From Isoetes taiwanensis (Eukaryota > Streptophyta > Lycopodiopsida > Isoetales > Isoetaceae), in contig JAJEKV010000036.1 of the NCBI GenBank assembly GCA_021234155.1, positions 442,777-506,776 of the forward strand: a stretch of 64,000 nt of DNA, given 5' to 3'. A model generated the notes under the pieces. The model worked only from the letters and a program-made list of their open reading frames with translations, was not told where the DNA came from and searched no databases. Made by a program: the position numbers and the translations under genes. Shown here one piece after another: positions 1 through 11,700 of this stretch. Within the stretch, counting starts at the first letter, position 1; each line of letters opens with the position of its first letter.

Positions 1-720
1 TAAACTAGACAATATGAATAAATTTATGGCATGTTAAACATTTCAATTATTTAAAGCTGCTCTGACCCTTGCCTGCATAATAACTTGGCTGCTTAATTTT
101 CACAATTTCTTTCAAATCTATCATTCAAGCATTGAACCCTGTAATTACAATTCTGGATCTATCTATAGCCCCTTTCAGCTCTTAAGGACTTTCCATGTTT
201 CGGTAATGAAAGAAGAAAATGCGAAAGTATTGGCAGTGGTTGGGGATCTTCTTGCGATTGAGAAAATAACATGTACATAAGCCTCCCCAGTTATGCAGCT
301 CCCGCCTAACAACTTGCACAAAATAGAGTAAGCAAGGGCTTTTCTCATATCAGATTAGGGTCGCTTCGAGGAATGTAATGAAGTCTTGTTGGATCATACA
401 TAATAAATGAATACATAGCAAGAATCTTACCACTCGGAGATGAAGATGAGAACCCGAGATGCAACCACCACAAAAAGGCCAAATCCACGGAGCAGAGCTA
501 TGGCCACTAGAGTGTCGGAGTTACATCATTTCGTGTTTTCTCTAGGAATTTTTTTCTTCTTACCTTTTCTTGAACAAGATGAGCATCGACCTGCTTTTGC
601 TTCGGTCTACCAGACTTGGATAGAACATTGCAATGACACCCGCAGAGTATGTCATTGCGAGGTAGTGCAAGGCAATGCCTTGTTATAGAAAAGTAGATGG
701 TAAGGATCCAATTGCAAAGG
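1..720. other. Left flank, no gene recognised
   Basis: I see no convincing coding region. A short frame at 440-688 encodes a lysine/arginine-rich start and a phenylalanine-rich middle with no domain I recognise. This is the host sequence into which the CACTA element starting at 721 inserted; its last three bases are AGG, the left copy of the target duplication. Confidence 0.5.
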
Positions 721-1041
721 CACTACAAGGGCTAATGGGGGTTTGTAACGTATTGATTTGTGACGGATAATAATTTGCAACGCAATTTTAGATTTGTCAC
801 AAGTGACAAAAAGTATAAAATTTTGTAACGAGTGGCACACGTTAAATAATTGTAACATGTTACTAAAATATATATGAACCCGTTTTGTAACGTGTGACAA
901 ACATTAAATTTTGTAATGGGTTACAAATGAACTTTGTAACGTGTGACAACCATTAAAATTTGTAATGCGTTACAAGTGCAATTTGTAACGTGTGACAAAT
1001 GTTAACATTTTGTAACGTGTTACCAATATCTTTTGTACTGT
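721..1041 (+). repeat. CACTA 5' terminus with subterminal repeats
   Basis: The terminal CACTA is followed from about 750 by roughly ten variants of a short palindromic motif, TTTGTAACGTGTGACAAA and relatives, spaced 20-30 bases apart. Many copies are imperfect inverted repeats of themselves (TTGTAAC ... GTTACAA). A 22-bp tandem duplication (1053-1074 and 1075-1096) lies between this block and the first ATG at 1127. In En/Spm-type elements such blocks are the binding sites of the TNPA-like protein and contain the promoter. Confidence 0.75.
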
Positions 1042-1126
1042 TGGAAACGTGCCCATTTGAGTTCTTCTAGGCGTCCATTTGAGTTCTTCTAAGCACTTGA
1101 GGCGTTGAGCTTCTCTCCGAGGCACC

Positions 1127-1345
1127 ATGGATGATCTATTTGCTGATTTGCCTACAACCACTAGGAGAAGAAGATTGAAAGAGCTTGTTGACGTTGACAT
1201 GCTAGATCCTAGTGCAATATCACGAGCTCTTAGAGGACATCGTGCTGATGAGTTTGAACTATGTTGGTGTGAATCTTGTGTGGGCCAACATAATCGATTG
1301 CCTACGACGATTGAGCGGCATCTTAAGTCATTTGGTATCTATTAG
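1127..1345 (+). CDS. Possible N-terminal piece of CACTA transposase-associated protein
   Basis: A 72-residue frame starts at an ATG in good plant context (CACCATGG), just downstream of the 5' subterminal repeats, where the first gene of a CACTA element is expected. It has a basic stretch (TTTRRRRLKEL) near residue 12 and ends CWCESC ... ERHLKSFGIY. The Cys-x-Cys-x2-Cys followed by HLxxxGI recalls the end of the plant transposase-associated domain found before TNP2 transposases, but the similarity is short. The frame stops right after GIY; continuation would need splicing or is lost. It could equally be an unrelated short exon. Confidence 0.4.
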   Translation: MDDLFADLPTTTRRRRLKELVDVDMLDPSAISRALRGHRADEFELCWCESCVGQHNRLPTTIERHLKSFGIY

Positions 1346-1744
1346 AAAGCTCCTGAGATCTTTTGTACTTGTTTTCGTATGCCTTACAATTCGGCTCTGG
1401 CAGAGGGATAGGTTAGTAATTCAACTAGTTATGCATGAACCCTTAGAATATGCACAGTACTTCTTGTTTGTATTATAAAAGATACCTATTAGTATTCTAA
1501 CAGACTTCAATAGAACAAGCCACAATTAATTTTTCAAGGGAGTTTTGAGGCACATTGAGGTTGATGGTGAGAGAGATTCGACGAGTAACTTTCGTTATAG
1601 GATTGGTATACCCGATCTAGCTATAGGTTGTGATATACCGATCTAGCTATGCCTCATGACATTGAGAAATTAATAAAGCATGTCGAATGTAGAAGATTTA
1701 ATGGTCCATTATCGAAGTTTAAATGAGGAATTAAGAATCGGAGT

Positions 1745-2078
1745 CGTCGATATATAGTAAAACAATCAACGATCCCTAGTGTCGGAAGAGGGTTATTCAT
1801 TGCCCAAGGTATAGTTACTCCCATGACGATCTATGGAGGCCCAAAATATAATGCATTAGAGTGGGAGGCACTAACTTTATATTCGATTTACGCATGATGG
1901 TTAATGGTCGTAATAACAATGCGTGCCATGGAGATGAGGTTGGACGAAGCTTAGGGAGAAGAGAACTGGCATTGATGGTCACGTTGAAGAACATGACAAA
2001 TATATTTGGGTTGATAAATAGTTGTGGTAGTAATAAAGACTCAACCAATTATACATTTGAGGAAAGAAGTAATGATTA
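1745..2078 (+). pseudogene. Degraded SET-domain-like fragment captured in the CACTA element
   Basis: In one frame from about 1760 the sequence reads PSVGRGLFIAQGI ... IYGG, which matches the start of SET domains (a Gly-Arg-Gly-Leu-Phe core, then a Tyr-Gly-Gly). A shift leads to a second frame with VNGR, then GLINSCGSN and a Phe-Glu about 50 residues later. That recalls the GxxINS and NVxFE part of SET-like proteins. The two halves are in different frames and broken by stops, so no product is expected. SET enzymes methylate lysine using S-adenosylmethionine. The assignment rests on motifs only and could be coincidence, although both halves appear in the right order and spacing. Confidence 0.35.
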
Positions 2079-2879
2079 ATATCCATCATTTCAAATTATG
2101 TTGAAGTGCATATTATGTTTATTCCACCATTATTGGTTTGTGGCATATTCCAGGTATATACCAATATATGCCCAGAATATGCCAATAACTGCTTGAAACC
2201 CATTCGGGTCTGTAAAACTGGCGTTTAAATTTCGTTGATGGGCAGCCATCTTGAAAGCCCGACTAAGGAGAGGCCACTTTACAAATGGATCGGTTTCCAC
2301 GCCATGGCTTCCTTGAGAGCACATAGCACATGCTTACAAAGATGATTTTCGACTCATGGGGCATTTTTTTTTTGGTAGACATTAAAGGCATCTTCGAGCA
2401 ACGGCTTAGCATCGGCAATTTCAATCCGGCAGCCGGTCATCATAAGGATTTTCACCACACAAGCTCTATGCTCACGGGCAAATAGTTTTGATTTCCAATA
2501 GCTTGACGTATTGTTTTGTGCTTGCCCATCTTCTTGTAGCAATCAATTATCTGATCTTGATTTCTAAAAGCATGGAGCTCCCTTTGTTTTATGCTTGCTC
2601 TCACCTTCCTGTAGCTCCAGGGTTCTGCAGCACCCATCTTCCTTGGCAGCACGTTCATTGTGGTGCAGGGTCTGGTGTGACGCATTGGTTGCTACCAAAT
2701 CCATGGCACATCTATTCTGTACCTAGTTTCCTGCCCGAGGGGTTTTCCTTGCCTGCATCTGCCTATTCCATATCCATTGTGTCTGTCTTGCTTTGGTTTG
2801 GGTTGTGCCTCCCCCTGCTTTGGTTTCGCTGTGTTGTGCCTTGCCTTGCCGTGCTTGGCTTTGCTTTGCTTTGCTTTGG

Positions 2880-3040
2880 TTGCCATGGCATGGTTCCATC
2901 AAATGGAAGAACGGGGTGTTCAGCTTGATTTGGTAGTTTACAAAGGATGGTGCTTGTGTCGAGCCCAATTTTCATGGCAAGGTCATTCTGAGGTTGTTTT
3001 GCACATGCTAGTTGCAGAAAGCCGTTTGGTCCAAAACAAG
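2880..3040 (+). pseudogene. PPR-like fragment
   Basis: The frame around 2890-2945 reads AWFHQMEERGVQLDLVVYK, which fits the end of one pentatricopeptide repeat and the start of the next (lF..M...GvqpDlvtY). After that the frame loses similarity and stops at 3041. Upstream (2770-2880) is a low-complexity run of TTTGC/CTTGC units. This looks like a fragment of an organelle RNA-binding PPR gene carried in the transposon. It is too short for a firm assignment. Confidence 0.35.
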
Positions 3041-3902
3041 TAAGGTTCTACTCCTAGAGACCATCAATTTGAAGACTCAAAACTTGCATTATGGCAATAT
3101 CGGAGGTGTGATTTGCAGACAACAAGCTCCTTAGTAAAGAAAAAATGACGATTTTGGGTGGTTACACTGCTCTACAAGGGTTGATTTGGAGGGGGGCCAA
3201 TTTATGCTGGCAATGAACGTGGTTCAAACACGCATTGTTACGCTAGAAGCTAATTGCAATTTCTAAAATATATTTGTATTTTTTTTATCTATTTTCCTCC
3301 ATGCCATGAGTTCTCCATTAATAATCCTGCAGTAAGGTTGCCTTGGAACGGAAACTTTCCCCTCAACACTTTGTTCCATGCAGAGTATCTCTATGATAGC
3401 CCCTGGTGCTCAAGCAAGTACAAGGATCCCATGGTCCACACGAATAACCTCTTCCAAGGCTGAAAGCAACACTCTCAGGTAAAAATAGACCAATTCTTTG
3501 CTAAAATTTATGATTGAAATTTATGAAGTAAGTAAGAGGTTGCTTAGATTATGTGTGAAACTTTGCATCTTTGTAAAACATAGAAAAACAAATGCTAAAG
3601 AAACGAAAAGCATGCTAATCATGCAACTTCGGTTCAGTTCACTTCATGTAAGAGATCCTTTTTGCACCTTTGATGCATTTTCATGGTACATGGCTGCTTG
3701 TGGCTTGCTAGATTGATTGAGTGATGTAGAGCATTGAATGTGGCCCATTCTATGGATTGCTTTGCGCCAATCATGGTGCTTGGAGCTAGGTCTTTCGGCT
3801 TGTACATTAACGGTTAAAAAGGCTCTTTATTTATACTCATTCGGTATGAATTGATCTCGATTTACATCATCTTTAGTAGGATCAGAACGGGGCTACCCCT
3901 TC

Positions 3903-4347
3903 ACTATAACGGGCCCGGTAGACCGCTCGAGTATTCGATCCTTGAATGTGCACGTGTGGGCGTTCGAGACCGGCATAAATGGGTAGAAGCGACTAAGCGT
4001 CTAGGACGGTTTTGCCCATTGGTTAAAGGGCATGTCGGTTAGAAAGCGTTACGGTTGGTATCGAGGCGGTCTCCGAGTTCGAGTCTCCATGGGTGCCTAT
4101 ATGCATGGGTAATTTGCAAAGACTTGGTAATATTGTGACATGGTATAGCTTTGGATGCTCGAGGACAAGCATAGTTCTAGTGGGAGAGACTATCGCGGGC
4201 CCATGGTAGGCCATTTCAGTATTCGATCCTTGAATATTGCGTGGGGCGTTCCCGAGACACCGGCATAAATGGGTAGAAGCGACTACTCATAAACGTCTAG
4301 ACGGTTTTGCCCAGTTGGTTAAGGGCATGTCGGTTAGGAACGTTACA
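3903..4347 (+). repeat. Diverged direct duplication with a possible tRNA-derived SINE head
   Basis: Two related copies of about 150 bp occur at about 3903-4054 and 4189-4347, 286 bp apart. Both contain CGGGCCC, GTATTCGATCCTTGAAT, CCGGCATAAATGGGTAGAAG and a GCCC ... TTGGTTAA ... GGGC block. That block resembles a tRNA D arm with A-box, and GAGTTCGAGTC about 55 bases further on in the first copy resembles a B-box. The cloverleaf is not complete (the T stem pairs in about 3 of 5 positions), so this is at most a tRNA-related SINE head. The second copy lacks the B-box part. Confidence 0.4.
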
Positions 4348-4699
4348 TTCACACTTGGCCAGAAGTGGTTCACTCTTGTAGGGGCTCCAAAGCGTCCTTC
4401 CTCTTATCTTCTTCAACACTTGCAAGCAGACAAATGCCTCTTGGCCAATTAGCTAGATCTTTATTGACGCGTTAAATATTAATGAAAAACATTAATGGAG
4501 ACTCAATCAAGTCATTCTAAGGTGTTGGTGGCCTCCTAAACTAGGTGATGGTTAATAATAATAGAGTAGCTCACACATACGCATTGGCGGTCACATAGTA
4601 TTTATCACGTAGATGCCCTATTACACCGACATCATCTGCTAGTATGATTAGCGGATCTTGCCCTAGGAAGTCAGTGTTCCTCCAGGTGGGGGGGAAAGG

Positions 4700-5700
4700 G
4701 GGTGTGGTGGAAGTGGGTCTCCCTAGAGTCACCGAATCAAGTCTTAGGTGGGGGTTCCAAAGTCAAGACCCAGATGTGGGACGGGACGAAAAACATGCTT
4801 AGATTATATGAGCTGGAATGTTCATAGACACAGATATGTCTCAGCACATGCAGCCTTATCCCTGTTCATGCACTTCAAGGCCATCAACAAGGTAGGGGGG
4901 CCTTATATACAGCCCTTGGAGCTCGCACCTCTGGACACAAGAATGGACCAGTGCCTCATCCACGATCTCGATGCCTTGAGAATCGTCTAATGCAGCACAT
5001 GTTCGGAGCGCTTCACATTGAAAAGGACTATGAAGAAGAGGGGGATGACGATCAGGAAGAAGAGAGCAGGCTAGCAGCAAGGATGGAACGGCGGGCCGCG
5101 AGGCACAACGAGGATATTAGAAGAGCCAACGAATCACCAATAGGCATCACTGCCTTGTCCCCGGTGGTTATCGAAGGGGAAGGAATACCTCTTCGCCAAC
5201 GACATCCTCCGCCTACCATACTGTCTAGAAGAAGGGCTTAGGATTGATGAGCTCATGGGGTTGATTGCAGAAGGGCAGCAGAAGGACCTCATCGACTACA
5301 CCTACCAGGAAGTTCCAAGAGGAGTAGCAGAAAGACATTCTTATGTCGAGAAAACAATGTCAAATGTGGCGGCATAATAATACATAAGGCAGATGTGCCA
5401 TCATCAACCGCCAGTCATCCAGGAAGAAGAGTTCCGGGAATACAAAGCACATTGTACAAGCGGGGAGAGGTCAAGCTCTAGGCGTCTGTCCAAGCAAGAA
5501 GCATGCGAGGAAGGGTCCAACAGCATCAATCTAGATAATGCAGCCACCATGTGGAGAGACCATGAAGACCTTCTGGCAGTGGATGTCTATGGCAACGTGA
5601 CAGAGAGGAAGGGCAGGGGAACACAGATAGCAAGACCTCAAAGGGGAAGGCTCTTTGATACTCTTCGGTCCTAAGCCGGGGCGGATGATAGTATTTCACA
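4700..5700 (+). other. Unrecognised decayed coding-like stretch
   Basis: Frames at 4748-4990, 4951-5241 and 5393-5674 overlap or adjoin and have more charged, protein-like composition than their surroundings. The second contains a strongly acidic then basic run (DYEEEGDDDQEEESRLAARM) likely to be helical. The third begins with HHQPPVIQEEEF. I recognise no domain. Given the primer-binding site at 6400 and the G/C-richer base use, remnants of a retroelement or a captured gene are possible. Confidence 0.25.
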
Positions 5701-6044
5701 AGGACTTCAGCCCAAGGGGACGGGGAGGTTGTATCACTCCTAATCACACTCCACGAGGGGTCCGGCCGGCATGCTAAGATGAGGGAGAACACGGATAATG
5801 TCATTCTCTTCAAAAGATCCGGTGGCTCTACAACCCGGGACTGTGATATTCCACATATTTATAAATCCATGAGATTGCATCTCGGGAAGGCTACAATCAC
5901 GTCACAGCATGTTTCAGCCTATCTGCAAAGTGTGCACAAGAGGGGCGGATAGAATGGACTAGCCTAGACATTATTCCATGCCAGCCAACGCCATTGTCAT
6001 GATTCCGTTTGTTGTTATCCGGAGGCTTTGGCTGTCAGTTGACA

Positions 6045-6060
6045 CCCCCCCCCCCCCCCC
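6045..6060 (+). repeat. Poly(C) run, 16 bases
   Basis: Sixteen consecutive C residues precede ATGAAG. It may be a real slippage-prone homopolymer, a polypyrimidine relic of a retroelement, or an assembly-inflated run. No start codon should be inferred from the following ATG. Confidence 0.9.
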
Positions 6061-6390
6061 ATGAAGTCGGGCCGGGGTAGAATCCCCATTTATGATGCAT
6101 TTCCTATGTTATGCTGTTATTATATTCTTGTTCGTATTGATGATAGATGAGCCACCCTTCGCTGTGGCATATAATTTACTTTTATTGTTGCGAGGTGCTA
6201 ACATGTATGTACGCTTGATTCCCATGGAAGGCATGGGACGAATGACATCTCCGTGTCCTTCAACCGGACACTTTCCCATCACAAGTGGTCCGAGTCAGAC
6301 GGAGGGCCTTTCTACGGTGATGGAGTCGCCATAAGATGAGAGGGGAATTACCCATACTTATATGATGGGAGCATCATATAGGTTCGGGGA

Positions 6391-6412
6391 GCATCGCAGT
6401 GGTATCAGAGCC
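6391..6412 (+). mobile_element. LTR end plus initiator-tRNA primer-binding site (retroelement relic)
   Basis: GCATCGCA ends at 6398 with the CA expected at the 3' end of a 5' LTR. One base later comes TGGTATCAGAGCC (6400-6412), the classic plant LTR-retrotransposon primer-binding site complementary to the 3' end of initiator tRNA-Met. The LTR therefore lies to the left (perhaps from about 5.7 kb) and the internal region to the right. I find no gag or pol domain after it and no second LTR. It is a fragment inside the CACTA element. Confidence 0.6.
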
Positions 6413-8700
6413 ATGATTTTGGTAGACCAAATCATAGCACTGGCGATATTCTAACTCGTTAGATCGATAGTCAGTAGGGGACTTTTAACTTAGGAAAATT
6501 ACCCCAATTCTATAGGTAATATGAATTTTGGCCTAGGTATGTGAGGATTGAGTTAGTTAAGAAATAGATTGTGAAATGTTAGGGTGAAGTTAATGTTAAG
6601 TTTTTGGGAGAACGAGGTCTCTTACGCCCAAGGGCCATAACTGTTTCTAGGTAACTCAGACAGAGACGATCAACAGTCCAATTGACCAAGGGGCATAGGT
6701 GGGCAGTGCCAAAATATCATCAAATGGGTTCTAGAGCTATAGGGGTGTGATCATGGAAATAGCGCTTTAGAATTCGAAAAGAAATGCCAAAATTCACCAT
6801 CATGTCCTTGTATTTTTTTTTGCATGTAAAAACTTCCACCGTATAAAATTTTAGTTGTATTTTTGCCCCCTCAGCACAAATTTGAACTCGTAACCTCCCA
6901 ACTCTAGCCTTAGGTGCTTACCAACATGCAAAGCAACTCTTCTAACAAAAAATAGGACTTGGACTTTTGACCTACCAACACAACCCAAACCCTTTAAACA
7001 CGATAAGCTTTCTTTTGGTGAAGATAATAGTCTCTTATTCTACTTAACCAATAGTATCTCTATTTTCTATAGTAAGACTTATGTCCGGTAATCACTCTTC
7101 TCAAACCAATCTTTGTGGTAGCAACAAATCTGCCAGACTTGGGCAACATGGCAAGGTGCATTCACCCTAAAGATTATTATTGTTATCAAGAAATGAATTC
7201 CCCCGACCATATTATTGAACATTGTCGATGAGCGATGTAAGGGAATTCGCGAGGTAGAAACTCCTAAGTTGGATTCTAATCCACTATCACCCTCGAAAAG
7301 TACTACGTAACAGCAATAATATTGACTTATCAACAATTTAAACCTACAGATTTAAATATATATATTTTTTCCTTTGGTAGATGCCTTGATCTACTTGGCC
7401 AGTTATGCTTGTAAATTATAATATACCTCCAGAGGAAAGTATTAAAAAGAAAAGTATTAAAGTATTAAAAAGAAAAGTATTAAAGTATTAAGAGTCAATA
7501 TTTATATGTAAACCCAGAAGAATGTCAGGCAATATTGCATGAAAATGATAATGTAGCAGATGACGATTGATCTCATAAAAACAGATGGCAAATTGACAGT
7601 ATTTGACAAATTGTTGACAATCTTCTTCTTAATATGTTTTTTCAAATAACAATGCTTTGACAATGATTGTTGGAGGGTAACATTTAAGATTCATATCTAA
7701 CTCTTGTATGCATGTGGGTAAAAATAGTAAACTTTATATGTGTAGATGTATAAGGAGATGAGCACACTTAAATTAGGGGTGCCACCTATAGGACAGGGCT
7801 ACCTATAGACCCCATGGTCCTGCACTTTGATACTCATTATGCACTCTACTTGGCTTGTTCAATCGATACGCTTGGGGTCCAATGCAACCAATAACTTCAA
7901 ATGGTCCAACAAATCGTGGAGCTAATTTCTTAGCTATAAGAATTTTAAAGAACTAGGGATTATTGTAAAAAATATATAATCCTTTACAAAAAAATTTCAT
8001 GCACAACATGGAACTTGGGTCGCGATTTTCGTTACCTTGGCTTAGTCCCTTGTGAGTTGATTGCACTTGCCATGCAATAAATACTATTATATATCTCAGG
8101 GCAATATTGTTACTTATAACATCTCTAAATGTCATAAACCATGCTAAATAGATCTAGCTTAACTTGGTTTGTGGCATTTCCATATTAGAACCTTTTGAAG
8201 CTAAAGAGTCTTCTATAACAAATATCATTCCGTCGACTTATACAACAGACATGCATAAGTTCTGAATGTGAAAAACAAAGTTAATATCTAACCTAGGTTA
8301 AGTGCAGGGATTTATCATATGACATTCAATGGTGAATGGGTTTTAGTGTCCTTAATGCATAATGCAATGGTCAATTAATATGACCACATATGCATAAAGA
8401 TCTTACAAGGAACTTGGTTAAATGATGACTTGTTTCACAATTGATAGGCTTGGAGAAAAGCCAGAGAATCAACTCATCATTAAATCTTCTAGCACAGCCC
8501 TAAGGTGCAGTGGTTATTTCATGTGACGGCAATAATTTGATGAGATATATGGCTTATGGTATCTAGAGCTAAGGATGTTTAAACTAAATCTCAACCACAA
8601 GAAAATAAATATGGGTTATGAATTATAAAGAGCAATCGTCAATTACCATTGCTGCAAGTTACTAAATAACTTCAAAAATGACCAGGTTAAGAAAATTAGC
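6413..8700. other. Non-coding interior of the CACTA element
   Basis: This stretch is AT-rich with no supported gene. A 27-bp A-rich tandem duplication (AAAGTATTAAAAAG-type) sits at about 7436-7490. The opening part is expected to be the leader of the retroelement whose primer-binding site ends at 6412, but nothing identifiable follows. Confidence 0.5.
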
Positions 8701-8709
8701 AAGCATTGG

Positions 8710-8790
8710 CTTGTAACGAGTCACAAGTGGCGGCAAATCGTCACAAACATAATCCCAAAATTTTCTGTAACGAGTCACAAACTTAATCCC
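8710..8790 (+). promoter_or_regulatory. Internal cluster of CACTA subterminal motifs
   Basis: Two nearly perfect palindromic motifs, TTGTAACGAGTCACAA, occur at 8711-8726 and about 8766-8781, with a degenerate TCGTCACAAAC between them. They belong to the family found at both ends of the CACTA element but lie 8 kb inside. They precede a CT-rich, leader-like stretch (8790-8910). They may mark an internal promoter controlled by the element's own DNA-binding protein, or the relic of a nested smaller family member. Confidence 0.55.
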
Positions 8791-11700
8791 AAATTGCTCC
8801 ATCGTTCTTGATTCCCGCCAATCTTGCTATCTTGCAGCTGATCGATCTTGTTTGCGGTGCGGCCTCATTCAGTTGATCTGTAGGCGCTCCTCATCTTTAT
8901 TCTGTTCCAGGTATTTTTGATCCCTCACATCCAATTTAAAATTGCATCACGCATCTAAAGCGCCGTATTCCTACTGGGGGAAGCGCTCCCATCTAAAGCC
9001 TCCAAAATTTTATGATCAAATTTACCTTGTAGAGAATGCTCTCTGTCGCAAGAATCCTCAAACATTGTGTTTTTTATTGTTGATGGATCTAATGGATCTA
9101 ATGAGGCAAATTCAGACAGGCAAAATTCTGAGGGAAGCAAAGGAAAATTTTCAAGGAAGCAACGTAAAATGTGGAGCTAGAAGGCAACTAGATCAGAAGT
9201 TACATACACTGGAACCAGGTCAGAAGTTAGATAGGATTCATTTCCTTGCAACTATGGTCTGTATTTGTTCCTGCATAATTGCTTTGGTAACGAATGTAAT
9301 AGTGCATGCAAGATTTGGTATGCAAGGATTCAGTTGGCATTGGTAGGGTTGTTTGCTAGGCATGCTACAGTTACGCTTGGCGTGGTGTTGTTTAGATGGT
9401 GGGTTGCTGCAGCTATCTTCTCAAAGACAAATCACATGCCATCACTGACGGACATGAGCAAGCAAGCATTGCTTTCCTCGAGGGGTACTTTCAGAGTACA
9501 TAGATTTAAAAGAGTTTTTTAAAGCTCTCCCCGAAGCTGGGATGAAGAGACATTGAATCATGGAGAGACAAAGTGAATCATGTTGATCTTTTCTCAGCCA
9601 TCGTCAAGTTGCTTTTAAATGATGTGGCGTCAAGTTGCTCATCTTTGGATGTGGCATCAAGTTGCTTTAAAAAGCAGACCTATGTTTAAAGCTCAAAGTA
9701 CGCCATTGGATTTTTGCTTTTCCTTTTATGAAACTCCACGGATCTTAGATGTTGGGCTCGGATAGAATTGGCCAGCAAGAGTATCCGGATTCACTTATAC
9801 TACTTGTAATTGGGACTTCTAAAAGAGATCCGGTCTTAGTATCAATTGCCTTTGAGAGGCTGTTAAGTATCCCCTTTGCTAATCACAGATTCCATAAACT
9901 CGCTTTTGCAATGTACATTTGGCGCTGCGGCAACTATACATTTCATTGCCACTTCGGCCCTATTTTCTATGCCACCGGCAAAGGCAGCAGCACGCCTGCC
10001 ACCATGATCTTAATCCCTCTCTACCTCAGAACAAGTAGGAAATTTGTTGTATATCCATGATATATTGCAGAACCATTTTCCAAGAAAACTGAATGCGACA
10101 AAATGCATGCTGCTTGTTAATCTAGAGAGTTTAGAGAGTTTACTATTCTATTCTATTCTATTCTACCAGATCTATGGAATGACCTTATGATTAGGTCTTG
10201 AACTGCAACGACCTTATGATTGGGTCCAATAATAAGGCTCATAAAATTTGCCTCGAAGGCACATGCGAGCATTAATAAGCCTTATTGATGACAGTGCATT
10301 AATATGCTTCAACAAGGCTGAAAACCATAGAGTTGAGATTCATACACTTCTTTTGTTGTTTGACTTAGACAATAGAAGGCTGGTTGCACTGATTTAAACT
10401 GTAGCATTTGACATAATAAAGTTGTATCTCTTTGACTTTTACTTTGAGATAGAAAGCTAATGTGTTCGGGTTAAACGGTATCACATAGCAAGTTTGTGTG
10501 ATAAATAGATGCATGTTTGTGTGGTAAATAGATGCATGTTTTTTCCTTCGAAATGTTTGACGTAAGAATTCATACTACTCAAGGCAAGTAGCTTTCAATC
10601 CTTTTTCTTTCATAATGTGTTCACTTTAGAACAAGTCGTAGTAAACCTTTGAGCGTGTGCATACAGCAAAATCGTTGCTCATAGTGGTAGACTACTACAT
10701 CTTATGTATTTAGTTTCATCCTTCACCTAATCTGTTCATCATTTGTTCACTCTATAGGTTGTAACACTTCTTTGTAGGAAAGCGATACCCTTTTGGGCAG
10801 CTTATTCTGTGCGTGGCCACCACAGCAACATTCTCTGTTGTTCATGTTCAACATATAGTTTTATGGTCTCCTAATGAATGTGTGCTATAATTTAATGATG
10901 AAAAGGCGTGCTAGAAATGCCGTTTTGACACTTTTCTTTTTGGTGTAGATACAATGATCTTCATTTGTGGAGCATCCTACATGTCTGTGGAAAAGATCCG
11001 TCAAGAGGAATGTGCGAAAAGGAAGAACGATGTGTCGCGGTTGTGGCATGCTAACAGGTAGTACGTTGTGAATTTTTTGTATCTTGTGTTTTAACACGCT
11101 GTCATCAAACACATGAATCAAAATGTCTTTAAGGTCAGCTGCTCACAGTGATGTCAGGAACTATTATGCAGCAATTGGGGATTGTACGAAAGCACTTGAT
11201 GTCAACCCTTGCCTTTTATAGACTGTACATCTGCCCACCACTAGAATGTCAAATATAATGTTTTCTTTTTGCTCATTATTTCATCATAATCCAGTTTTCA
11301 GAACTCTATATATTTCATATCAAACTAGAAATGTTAGAAGACCTGCAGCTCTTGTTCGTCTGAGCAGTCTTCACTATTGTTTATCAGGAACGTTGATAAA
11401 GTGTGTTGGAGTAGGAATAACAACATTAACTATGGTGTTACATTTGCTTGGCGAGAATTCTTGTATTCAAACATTCTTTTCTTACAATTTCACCTTCTAA
11501 ACCAGCTTTTCTCACCATTAGCTTGTAAAGGCGTGAAATAAATCTCAAATAGTAGTGCCATCAGGAATTCTGCCTACTTGAAAATTGCTAGCAGCTCAAA
11601 TTTCTTGGGCTGCTTGTTAGAAACTCTTTCAATGCTGCCCCGGAATGATAGGGATGATCAACTTGGTCAGGGATTACTCCGAAAGTGGTAGGTAAAAGCA

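Noticed and set aside
6061-6334. Start codon directly after the poly(C) run
   Set aside because: The following frame is short with no domain and lies inside a probable LTR.
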